DNA of 14,012 bases, taken from positions 1 through 14,012 of the forward strand of contig NZ_JZWV01000127.1 in assembly GCF_000966975.1 (NCBI RefSeq), in the 5' to 3' direction. The notes beneath the pieces are model-generated. The model saw only the letters and a list, made by a program, of their open reading frames with translations, was not told where the DNA came from and did not search any database. Every line of letters begins with the position of its first letter. Position 1 is the stretch's first letter. This stretch comes from Streptomyces katrae (lineage in GTDB: Bacteria > Actinomycetota > Actinomycetes > Streptomycetales > Streptomycetaceae). Shown one piece after another: positions 1-8,156 of this stretch. A program made the position numbers and the translations under genes.

Positions 1-1329
<1,329 letters not shown>

Positions 1330-1351
1330 ACCACCGAAGGCCCCTAGAACG

Positions 1352-1390
1352 CGCCCTGCCCGCCGCCCCCGAGGGGCGGCGGGCAGGGCG
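1352..1390. terminator. Bidirectional hairpin terminator between convergent xylanase and cellulase
   Basis: Perfect 18-bp inverted repeat (arms 1352-1369 and 1373-1390) with a 3-nt centre, almost all G/C. It sits 22 nt after the xylanase stop and 9 nt after the cellulase stop on the other strand, so it can serve both. There is no T tract, as is usual for terminators in high-GC actinomycetes. Confidence 0.85.
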
Positions 1391-3146
1391 TGCGGTCGTT
1401 CAGGAGCAGGGTGCGCCGTTCAGCGTGAAGCGCGCGGGGGGCGCGTTGGTGCCCGCGTACGTGGCCTGGAAGCCGAAGCTCGCGCTGCCGCCGGGCTCCA
1501 GCGTGGCGTTCCACCCGGCGTCCCGGGCGGTGACCGTGCTGCCCGACTGGTTCACCGTGGCGTTCCAGGCGTTGCCGATCCGCTGGTCACCCGCGAAGCT
1601 CCAGCCGAGGGTCCACCCGGAGAGCGCCGAGGTTCCGGTGTTCTTCACGCTGACCGTGGCCGTGAAGCCGTTGCCCCAGGCGTTGTCGATCCGGTAGGCG
1701 ACCGTGCAGGAGGCCGCGGGCGCGTCGTCGTCCGCCTCCGTCGCCGTGAACACCGCCGGCTGCACGCCGGGACCGCCGGCCGTGAACGTCGCGGTGCCCG
1801 CCGACGTGTCGGCGTCCTGCGCGGCCGAGACCGGAACCTGCTGCGCCATCGCCCAGTTGCCCGGAGTGAACACCAGGGTCGCGGCCGCCGACAGGTCCTG
1901 GTCGCCGGAGCTGCGGGCCACGGTCACGGTGACGTCCCGCGCGGGCGCCGCCGAGAGCCGTACGCCCACCGGCGCCGATCCGCCTTCCGCTACCGTGACG
2001 GCCGCCGGTGCCACCTGGACCGCGGGCACCGCCGGGACGCCGCGCCGCTCGGCGGCGAAGGCCGCCAGCCAGGCCAGCGACGCGTTCCAGTTGATCGCCA
2101 CCTCGTTGGTGGAGTACGAGCCGATGTCGTCCACGTAGCACGCCGCCGGCGCGCAGCCCGCGAGCTTCTCCTTGGCGACCGGGTCCTCCAGCGCCGCGTT
2201 CGGGCCGCCCGCGAGGGAGCCGGGCGGGGGGTGCGGCAGCGAGGGGTCGTTCTGGTGGGCCCAGAACCGGTGGTGCTGGTTCTCGGAGTGGCGTTCGCCG
2301 TGGCCGGTGACGTAGGAGAGGTCGAGTGCGTTGCGGCCGAGCAGGTAGTCCAGGGACTCCAGCGCTCCGGCCCGGTAGCGCTGTTGGCCGGTGAGCTCGT
2401 ACGCGACGGCCAGCACCATCGCGTTGTCGGCGACGGAGCTGTTGGAGCCCCAGGCGTACCCGGTGGCGGGGAGCGGCACCGGGTATCCCTGTCCGGCCAT
2501 GGTGGACAGGTGGCCGTCGGCGGCCGTGGTGAGCAGACCGCGCAGCCGGGAGACGTCCTCGGCGGGCAGGCCCGAGCCGGGGACGGTGGCGAGGGTGATG
2601 CGGCCGAGGGTGGCCGTGCCGCCCCACCAGAACGCGTCGGCCGGCTTGGTGTGGTGCGGGGAGGAGGTGACGGCGTCCCGGTACTGTGACTCGCCGGTGG
2701 TGGTCAGGAGCTCCGCCGCCGCCCAGTAGAACTCGTCGGAGACGTCGGCGTCCTCGTAGGCACCGCCGCCGGTGTTGTCGCTCGCGGGGGCGAGCACGTC
2801 CGGATTGGCCCGGGCGGCCGTCCAGGCGCGGCGGGCCGCGTCCAGGCAGCGCGCGGCGAACGCGGCGTCGTACGGGGCGTACACCCGGGCGCACTGCGCG
2901 GCCGTGGCCGCCAGGTTCAGCGTCGCGGCGGTCGACGGCTTGTGCAGCTCGCGCTGCTCGGCATCGAGTTCGGGCCGGGTCGGCAGGGCGGTCCAGCCGG
3001 CGTCGTGCATCTTGTGGAAGGCCATCCCCGCCATCGGCTTCCCGGCCGGGACCTGCATCCGCAGCAGGAACTCCAGCTCCCAGCGGGCCTCGTCCAGCAC
3101 GTCCGGGGTTCCGTTGCCGCGCTCCGGCACCCGCAGCGTCGCATCG

Positions 3147-3174
3147 CCGAGGGCCGCGTCCCGAGGGCCGCGTC
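3147..3174. repeat. Exact 14-bp tandem duplication that frameshifts the GH9 gene
   Basis: The plus-strand unit CCGAGGGCCGCGTC occurs at 3147-3160 and again at 3161-3174 with no gap. On the coding strand one copy encodes the continuous GH9 path [17 protein letters not shown]. The second copy adds 14 nt (+2 frame) and diverts translation into a wrong frame. Confidence 0.95.
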
Positions 3175-3750
3175 TGCGCCCGAACGGCGCGCCCGCTCGT
3201 AGGAGTTGACCATCTCCCAGACGGCGATGCCGCCGTTGACCACGTACTTGCCGTGGTCGCCGGCGTCGTACCAGCCGCCGCGCGCGTCGATGCGGTAGTC
3301 GCACACCCCCGCCTGGCAGGGGACGTCGCTGTCGCCCTTGTTCGGCGCGACGCCCAGGTGCCCGGCGGGGCGGGCGTAGGCGCTGCCGCCGGCCAGGGCG
3401 GCGTCGATCGCGATGCCGCTGCGCTGCTGGTAGAAGAAGGACATGCTGTCCGCGCGCAGTGCGTCGTACAGGGACGGGGAGATGTCGAAGGGGTGGCTGG
3501 TCCGGCCGTCGACGCCCAGGGTGTAGCCGGTGCCGGTGCCGGTGTAGGCGCCGAAGTCCACCAGGTGCGTGGACTGGCCGGACGCCTGGTCCGCGCCGCG
3601 CACGGTGGTGGTGCCCGAGGCGACCACCGCGCCCGCGGCATCGCGCAGTTGCCAGCCGAGCGGGGCGCTCGCGGTGCTCACCACGGTGGCCCGTTTGGGG
3701 CCGTCGGGCAGGTAGCCGAGCTGGTTGACCCGGACGGGTGTGTCGGCGGC

Positions 3751-3786
3751 GGCGGCCGCGGGGGCGGGGGCGGCCGCGGGGGCGGC
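3751..3786. repeat. 18-bp imperfect tandem repeat in the Ala/Pro-rich segment after the GH9 signal peptide
   Basis: Two adjacent 18-bp units (3751-3768 and 3769-3786) match at 17 of 18 positions and encode Ala/Pro repeats between the signal peptide and the Ig-like domain. The stretch is low-complexity, so it may simply reflect an Ala/Pro linker. Confidence 0.6.
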
Positions 3787-3927
3787 CGCCGCCGGAAGGG
3801 TCAGGGCGGTCGTGGACAGGCCGCCGGCCGCCAGCGCGAATCCGGCGAGTACGGCGGCCGCGCGACGGGGCACGCCGCGCGCGGGGGTGACAGGAGGCAT
3901 GGGGGAGCCTTCCTAGGCGAGTGGGAG

Positions 3928-3941
3928 TGGGAGCGCTCCCA
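3928..3941. promoter_or_regulatory. CebR-type operator upstream of the GH9 cellulase
   Basis: TGGGAGCGCTCCCA is a perfect 14-bp palindrome and exactly the published consensus for CebR, the LacI-family repressor of cellobiose/cellulose use in Streptomyces. It lies 28-41 bp upstream of the GH9 ATG, where bound repressor would block the promoter or early transcript. It differs from the arabinose-type operators elsewhere in the window. No cebR gene is present here. Confidence 0.88.
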
Positions 3942-4021
3942 ATCAAGCCAGCAGCCGGACGAACCCGTCAAGTGGCCGTGCCGCAAAGGAAGTTGGCTTG
4001 CCCGCCAGGCGGCGCGCGGCC

Positions 4022-4759
4022 TCAGTTTCCCGGCGCGGGGGCGGGGTTGCCGTAGTAGGCGTCCGGTCCGTGCTTACGGGTGAAGTGCCGCTCCAGGAGG
4101 TGCCTCGGCGGCTCGGAGACGCCTCCGAGGCGGAACCCCAGTGCCAGCGTGTGCAGCGCCATCTCCGCCACGGCCTCGCAGACGATGGCGTTCTCCAGCG
4201 CGGCCTTCGCGGTGGCGCCCCAGGTGAAGGGGCCGTGTCGCGAGACGAGCGCCCCCGGGACCTCGGCGGCCCGGCGGGGGTCGCCGCCGAGCCGGGCGAC
4301 GATCACCTGGCCGGTGTTGTACTCGTAGTCCTTGGCGCACTGCTCGGCGGTGAGGTCCTCGGTCACGGGGACGGGCCCGTTGAAGGTGTCGGCGTGGGTG
4401 GTGCCGAGCACGGGGATCGGGCGGCGCGCCTGGGCGAAGGCGACGGCGTGCGCCGAGTGCGTGTGGGTGACCCCGCCGATGGAGGGGAACGCCCGGTAGA
4501 GGCACCGGTGGGTCTCGGCGTCGGTGGACGGCCTGAGGTGCCCGTCGACGACCCTCCCGTCCTCCAGCGCCACCACGACCAGGTCCTCCTCGGTGAGTTC
4601 GGCGTAGGAGACCCCGGACGGCTTGATGACGAAGACACCGGCGTCCCGGTCCACCCCGCTGACGTTCCCCCAGGTGAGAGTGGCCAGGCCGGCCTCCGGG
4701 ATGCGGAGGTTGGCCGCGAGGACCTCGCGGCGGAGGCTCTTGAGGTCGGTCTCGCTCAC
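4022..4759 (-). CDS. araD: L-ribulose-5-phosphate 4-epimerase AraD
   Basis: Cytoplasmic Zn-dependent class II aldolase-like enzyme that converts L-ribulose-5-phosphate to D-xylulose-5-phosphate, the last step of L-arabinose catabolism. The 245-residue product aligns along its whole length with E. coli AraD (231 aa) from memory: LATLTWGNVSG at the N-terminus, VFVIKPSGV, PSTDAETH (Asp80), GGVTHTHS with metal ligands His99 and His101, GTTHADTFNG (Asp124, matching catalytic Asp120), SRHGPFTWG (His175), and KHGPDAYYGN (Tyr236). Start GTG 4759 has a GGTGAG-like site 6 nt upstream; reading further upstream in frame gives no family similarity. The gene is transcribed away from the LacI-family regulator, with an arabinose-type operator in its promoter, and is unlinked in transcription from araBA. 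The cellulase lies 121 bp downstream on the same strand but has its own promoter/operator. Confidence 0.96.
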   Translation of the reverse strand: MSETDLKSLRREVLAANLRIPEAGLATLTWGNVSGVDRDAGVFVIKPSGVSYAELTEEDLVVVALEDGRVVDGHLRPSTDAETHRCLYRAFPSIGGVTHTHSAHAVAFAQARRPIPVLGTTHADTFNGPVPVTEDLTAEQCAKDYEYNTGQVIVARLGGDPRRAAEVPGALVSRHGPFTWGATAKAALENAIVCEAVAEMALHTLALGFRLGGVSEPPRHLLERHFTRKHGPDAYYGNPAPAPGN

Positions 4760-4846
4760 TGCGCTCTCACCGTCTTTCCGCGTGGGCCGGACTGATGGGG
4801 GCCGCATCGGCGCCGTTCCTGCGCCGTGGCGGCTACCCCGGGTCGA

Positions 4847-4876
4847 ATTGTGAGCGCTAACAAGCGGTAAACTCAA
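4847..4876 (-). promoter_or_regulatory. Predicted araD promoter
   Basis: On the minus strand: -35 TTGAGT (4876-4871), an 18-nt spacer, and -10 CACAAT (4852-4847). The operator at 4848-4863 fills the 3' part of the spacer and the -10. The same layout is seen upstream of the importer and araB, which supports it. Confidence 0.6.
4848..4863. promoter_or_regulatory. Arabinose-type LacI-family operator, araD side
   Basis: TTGTGAGCGCTAACAA is an inverted repeat with one mismatch between half-sites and the central AGCGCT typical of LacI-family operators. The identical 16-mer occurs at 10898-10913 upstream of the sugar importer. It overlaps the predicted araD -10. Confidence 0.85.
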
Positions 4877-4897
4877 GAGATTGCCGGAAGAATCCTG

Positions 4898-4926
4898 CTC
4901 ACATCGCATGGTCAACGCTGCATAAT
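4898..4926 (+). promoter_or_regulatory. Predicted promoter of the LacI-family regulator
   Basis: -35 CTCACA (4898-4903), 17-nt spacer, -10 CATAAT (4921-4926), about 100 nt before the start codon. An operator half-site GCTCACAT (4897-4904) overlaps the -35 and the operator at 4925-4940 overlaps the end of the -10, consistent with self-repression. Confidence 0.45.
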
Positions 4927-4940
4927 GTGAGCGCCAACAT
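4925..4940. promoter_or_regulatory. Second arabinose-type operator, regulator side
   Basis: ATGTGAGCGCCAACAT has the same form as the 4848 site (two half-site mismatches). Its centre is 77 bp from that site. It sits just downstream of the predicted regulator -10, a position suited to autorepression. Confidence 0.75.
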
Positions 4941-5023
4941 CGATACTGCGTCCACCGTCTCCCGGCCGGCCCGAGATGTGTGCGGGCCCCGGCCGGTTCG
5001 GTACCTTGAGGGAAGGCCGCTCG

Positions 5024-6295
5024 ATGAGGAAAGGAAGAGAGTTGACCCAGCTCCCGGACGTCCCGCGAGCGCCCACGATGACGGACGTCGCGCGCGTCGC
5101 CGGCGTGTCCCACCAGACCGTTTCGCGGGTGCTCAGCGACCACCCGAACGTCAGCGCCAAGACCCGGGCCGCGGTGACACAGGTCATCGAGCAGCTGGGG
5201 TACCGCCGCAACTCGGCGGCCCGGGCCCTGGCCACGCGCCGGACCCACACGCTGGGCGTCATCGCGGTGAACACCACGCTGCACGGGCCCGCCAGCACCG
5301 TGGCGGGGGTTCAGGAGGCGGCACGCGACCGCGGCTACCTGACCTCCGCCGTCACGCTCCGGACGGCCACGCAGACGGCCCTCGCCGAAGCCATGCAGCA
5401 CCTCGCGGGGTGGGGCGTGGAGGGCATCGTCGCCGTCACTCCGCAGCGCGCCGCGGTGAGGGCCCTGGCGGCGTTGGAGGCGCCGTGCCCGGTGGTCACC
5501 GTGGAAGGCGGCCACACCCTGGCCCTGCCCGGGGTGTCACTGGACCAGAACCTCGGCGCCCGCATGATCACGGAACACCTCCTCGCCTCGGGCCACTCCA
5601 CCGTGTGGCACGTCGCGGGCCCCTCCGACTGGCTGGAGAGCGAGGCCCGTACGCAGGGGTGGGAGGAGGCGCTGCGCGAAGCCGGAGCCGAGGTGCCGCC
5701 CCTGCTGCGCGGCGACTGGAGCCCCCTGTCCGGATACCAGGCCGGCCAACAGCTCGCGGGGCGGGTCCGGGCGTCGCGGGGAAGGGGGGCGGGCCTCACG
5801 GCGGTGTTCGTCGCCAACGACCAGATGGCCCTCGGTGTCCTGCGGGCCCTGCGCGAGGCCGGACTGCGCACGCCCGAGGACGTGGCGGTGGCCGGCTTCG
5901 ACGACATCCCCGAGGCCGAGTTCTTCCCGCCCCCGCTGACGACGATCCGCCAGGACTTCGCCTCGCTCGGCCGCGACAGCATAGGACTGCTCCTGGACCA
6001 CATCGAGGGCCGGGCCCCGGGCATGCCCCGGGGCGGGCGTCAGCGCGCGGTGGACCGGCGGCCGCCCAGCAGGCGCTGCAGCACGATGAACACGAGCAGC
6101 AGCGCGCCGATGACGATCCGGGTCCACCAGGAGCTCAGCGTGCCCTGGAAGTTGACCAGCGTCTGGATCATGCCGAGGACGAGCACGCCGAGAGCGGTCC
6201 CCAGGACGAAGCCGGAACCTCCCGTCAGCAGCGTGCCGCCGATCACGGTGGCGGCGATCGCGTCGAGCTCCATGCCCATGGCGTGGAGGGCGTAG
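5024..6295 (+). CDS. LacI-family transcriptional regulator, probable arabinose repressor; C-terminus lost
   Basis: DNA-binding repressor with an N-terminal HTH (about residues 20-40, TDVARVAGVSHQTVSRVLSD), hinge NSAARALATRRT (63-74) and periplasmic-binding-protein-like sugar-sensing core including FVANDQMALGVLRALREAG (262-280) and VAGFDDIPEAEFFPPPLTTIRQDF (289-312). Start ATG 5024 has GAGGGAAGG 7 nt upstream; ATG 4976 is in frame but has no good site. It is divergent from araD with operators between them, so it is the likely repressor of the ara genes here, functionally like the LacI-type AraR of other actinobacteria (inference). Family similarity ends near residue 335 (about base 6030). The expected last ~20 residues (PxxLVVRxST type) and a stop are absent. 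The frame instead runs antisense through the permease gene to TAG 6295, giving 423 residues. Function of this form is uncertain; a deletion or assembly collapse at the junction hairpin is likely. Confidence 0.88.
   Translation: MRKGRELTQLPDVPRAPTMTDVARVAGVSHQTVSRVLSDHPNVSAKTRAAVTQVIEQLGYRRNSAARALATRRTHTLGVIAVNTTLHGPASTVAGVQEAARDRGYLTSAVTLRTATQTALAEAMQHLAGWGVEGIVAVTPQRAAVRALAALEAPCPVVTVEGGHTLALPGVSLDQNLGARMITEHLLASGHSTVWHVAGPSDWLESEARTQGWEEALREAGAEVPPLLRGDWSPLSGYQAGQQLAGRVRASRGRGAGLTAVFVANDQMALGVLRALREAGLRTPEDVAVAGFDDIPEAEFFPPPLTTIRQDFASLGRDSIGLLLDHIEGRAPGMPRGGRQRAVDRRPPSRRCSTMNTSSSAPMTIRVHQELSVPWKLTSVWIMPRTSTPRAVPRTKPEPPVSSVPPITVAAIASSSMPMAWRA
6014..6034 (-). terminator. Hairpin just after the importer operon
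   Basis: Perfect 8-bp stem GCCCCGGG/CCCGGGGC (6014-6021 with 6027-6034) and a 5-nt loop, beginning 5 nt beyond the last permease stop on the minus strand. It is a plausible terminator for the ABC operon and lies inside the abnormal 3' end of the regulator. Confidence 0.5.
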
Positions 6296-7062
6296 CCGGA
6301 GAGCGTGTAGAGGGTCAGCAGCAGGCCGCCGAGCGCGGAACACAGGCCGCTGACCCCGTACACGGCGACCTTGGTGGCGCCCGTCGGCAGACCCATCAGG
6401 CGCGCGGAGGACTCGTTGCCGCCCAGCGCGTACACGTTGCGGCCGAAGCGCGTGTGGTGCAGGACGACGAAGGCGGTCACCAGCACGGCCAGGGCGATGA
6501 GCACGGGGATCGACACGAACAGTCCGCCCGGTCCGTAGAGCCTGGTCTGGGCGGCTCCCGTCGTGGCGGGATCGTCGATCGTGATGGATTCGGTGCTGAT
6601 CGTGTAGCAGAGCCCCCGGGCGAGGAACATGCCGGCCAGGGTGACGATGAACGGCTGGATCTCGAAGGTGTGGATGATCCAGCCCATGAGCGCCCCGCTC
6701 GCGGCGCCGGTCAGGAGGACCAGGGGGATCACGGCGGCCAGGGGCCAGCCGTGCGACTGGACCAGCCAGGCGGTGAGCATGGTCGACAGGGCCACCATGG
6801 AGCCGATGGACAGGTCGATGCCTCCGGTGAGGATGACGAAGGTCGCGCCGACGGCGACGACCAGGAGGAAACCGTTGTCGATCAGCAGGTTCAGCACGAC
6901 CTGCGCGGAGAGGAACCCTTCGTAACGCACCGATCCGACGCCGAACATGACGACCAGCAGGCCCGCGGTGACGAGCAGGGGGACACGGGTCCGGGTGCGC
7001 GGGGAGACGGCCGGGAAGGGGCGGGCCCGTCGCGCGGCGGTGTCCGCGGTGCCGGTACTCAT
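6040..7062 (-). CDS. yjfF: Sugar ABC transporter permease, YjfF type
   Basis: Second membrane subunit of a carbohydrate importer (BPD_transp_2 / RbsC family, CUT2 class). The 340-residue protein, close to E. coli YjfF (331), has multiple hydrophobic spans from about residue 28 to 330 and the family hallmarks LTGGIDLSIGSMVA (79-91), FGRNVYALGGNESSARLMG (206-224) and ELDAIAATVIGGTLLTGG (265-282). Start ATG 7062 overlaps the stop of the upstream permease (ATGA), with AGGAGG 7 nt before it, implying translational coupling. It is the last gene of the SBP-ATPase-permease-permease operon. In E. coli the related system takes up galactofuranose; beside araBAD, L-arabinose is the more likely substrate here. 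Its 3' end abuts the damaged end of the convergent regulator, but the permease itself looks complete. Confidence 0.92.
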   Translation of the reverse strand: MSTGTADTAARRARPFPAVSPRTRTRVPLLVTAGLLVVMFGVGSVRYEGFLSAQVVLNLLIDNGFLLVVAVGATFVILTGGIDLSIGSMVALSTMLTAWLVQSHGWPLAAVIPLVLLTGAASGALMGWIIHTFEIQPFIVTLAGMFLARGLCYTISTESITIDDPATTGAAQTRLYGPGGLFVSIPVLIALAVLVTAFVVLHHTRFGRNVYALGGNESSARLMGLPTGATKVAVYGVSGLCSALGGLLLTLYTLSGYALHAMGMELDAIAATVIGGTLLTGGSGFVLGTALGVLVLGMIQTLVNFQGTLSSWWTRIVIGALLLVFIVLQRLLGGRRSTAR

Positions 7063-8156
7063 GCTCGTGCCTCCTGCTCCTGCGGGGTGGCACCCGCCGT
7101 GGTGGGGGGCCGGGGAGTGGCTGCCCGGCGGCGTACGGCCTTGGCCCGGAAGACCGGGGACTGCACGAGGCAGACCACGATGACGACGAAGGCCTTGAAG
7201 ACCAGGGTGGTCTCGGGAGGGACGCCGAGGGTGTAGACGGTGGTGGACAGGGTCTGGATGACCAGGGCGCCCAGGACCGTCCCGCCCAGGGAGAAGCGCC
7301 CTCCGGTCAGGGCGGTCCCTCCGACGACGACGGCGAGGATGGCGTCGAGCTCGATCCACAGGCCGGCGTTGTTGCCGTCGGCGCTGGAGACGTTCGAGCT
7401 GATCATCAGCCCGGCGACGGCGGCGCACAGGGCGCTGAAGACGTAGACCAGGACGAGCAGGCCGCCGGCCCGGATGCCCACCAGGCGGCTGGCGGTGGGA
7501 TTGCCTCCGACGGACTCGATCAGCATGCCCAGGGCGCTGCGGCGGGTGACGAAGGAGGTGAGCGCGACGAGGACGGCGGCCAGCAGGACGGCGAACGGGA
7601 GCGACAGCCAGTAGCCGCCCCCGATCATCTTGTAGGGGGCGCTGGTCACCGTGACGATCTGGCCGTCCGTGATCAGCTGGGCGACGCCGCGGCCCGCGAC
7701 CATGAGGATCAGGGTGGCCACGATGGGCTGCACCCCCAGTCCGGACACCAGCAGTCCGTTGGCCAGGCCCAGCACGAGGGCGACCCCGAGGGCGAGGCCG
7801 ACGGCCGTGAGCGTGGCGGCGACACTGCCCGGACGCGCCGCGCCGGCCAGGTGTCCGCAGGCGAGCGCGCCGGCGATGGCGACGGTGGAACCCACCGAGA
7901 GGTCGATCCCCCGGGTGGCGATGACCAGGGTCATACCGAGCGCCACGAGGACGAGGGGCGCGCCGAAGCGCAGGATGTCGACGAGGCTGCCGTAGAGGTG
8001 GCCGTCACGCACCCGGACCGAGAAGAAGTCGTGGTGGAACGCGAGGTTGCCGAGGAGCAGGGCGAGCAGGACGAGCGCGGGCCACAGCAGGCGGTGGCCG
8101 GCCGTCCGTCGCCCGATGCCGCCGGCGGCCCCGGAGGTGGCGGGCTGGGGAGTCAT
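7059..8156 (-). CDS. ytfT: Sugar ABC transporter permease, YtfT/RbsC type
   Basis: First membrane subunit of the importer; likely pairs with the YjfF-type permease to form a heterodimeric channel. The 365-residue protein has hydrophobic spans from about residue 23 to 335 and BPD_transp_2 motifs: IATRGIDLSVGSTVAIAGAL (79-98), GVQPIVATLILMVAGRG (141-157), ALGMLIESVGGNPTASRLVG (208-227) and ELDAILAVVVGGTALTGGRFS (269-289). The last ~30 residues are a charged, Pro/Thr-rich cytoplasmic tail. ATG 8156 overlaps the ATPase stop by 4 bases (ATGA). The ribosome site is weak (GGAACGG), so translation is probably coupled to the upstream gene. Two different permeases, instead of one RbsC-like homodimer, is the signature of the YtfQRT-YjfF subgroup. 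Confidence 0.92.
   Translation of the reverse strand: MTPQPATSGAAGGIGRRTAGHRLLWPALVLLALLLGNLAFHHDFFSVRVRDGHLYGSLVDILRFGAPLVLVALGMTLVIATRGIDLSVGSTVAIAGALACGHLAGAARPGSVAATLTAVGLALGVALVLGLANGLLVSGLGVQPIVATLILMVAGRGVAQLITDGQIVTVTSAPYKMIGGGYWLSLPFAVLLAAVLVALTSFVTRRSALGMLIESVGGNPTASRLVGIRAGGLLVLVYVFSALCAAVAGLMISSNVSSADGNNAGLWIELDAILAVVVGGTALTGGRFSLGGTVLGALVIQTLSTTVYTLGVPPETTLVFKAFVVIVVCLVQSPVFRAKAVRRRAATPRPPTTAGATPQEQEARA

Larger units (their letters stand above)
1400..3900 (-). pseudogene. Secreted GH9 endoglucanase with CelD_N Ig-like domain, Calx-beta-like module and CBM2; broken by a 14-bp duplication
   Basis: Cellulase hydrolysing beta-1,4-glucan outside the cell. Start ATG 3900 has AGGAAGG 7 nt upstream. 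The product opens with a signal peptide (RR, then a hydrophobic stretch, Ala-rich end near residue 40), then a CelD_N Ig-like domain starting [10 protein letters not shown] (residues 56-65), then the GH9 catalytic domain with [11 protein letters not shown] (Asp212 and Asp215). In this frame translation stops at 2917, giving a dead 327-residue product. From about 3160 the GH9 match continues in another frame: [20 protein letters not shown], the late histidine region, and [16 protein letters not shown] with the catalytic acid Glu (about residue 596 after repair). It then runs through a Calx-beta-like module (about 618-724) and a CBM2 with flanking Cys (about 725-828). Removing one copy of the 14-bp repeat gives exactly 829 codons. 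Controlled by a CebR-type operator. The gene is either a recent pseudogene or an assembly fault; family call is certain. Confidence 0.92.

Noticed and set aside
3944..4000. Inverted repeat CAAGCCA / TGGCTTG upstream of the cellulase
   Set aside because: Only 7 bp with a 43-nt gap; too weak to call a terminator or operator. No convincing araD terminator is visible in 3942-4021.
4976..5023. Upstream in-frame ATG for the LacI-family regulator
   Set aside because: No ribosome site before it, whereas ATG 5024 has GAGGGAAGG at good spacing and puts the HTH near the N-terminus as usual.
4927..7236. 769-codon plus-strand open frame over the regulator and permease
   Set aside because: Overlaps the LacI-family gene in another frame and the permease in antisense; Arg/Gly/His/Pro-rich shadow without family motifs.
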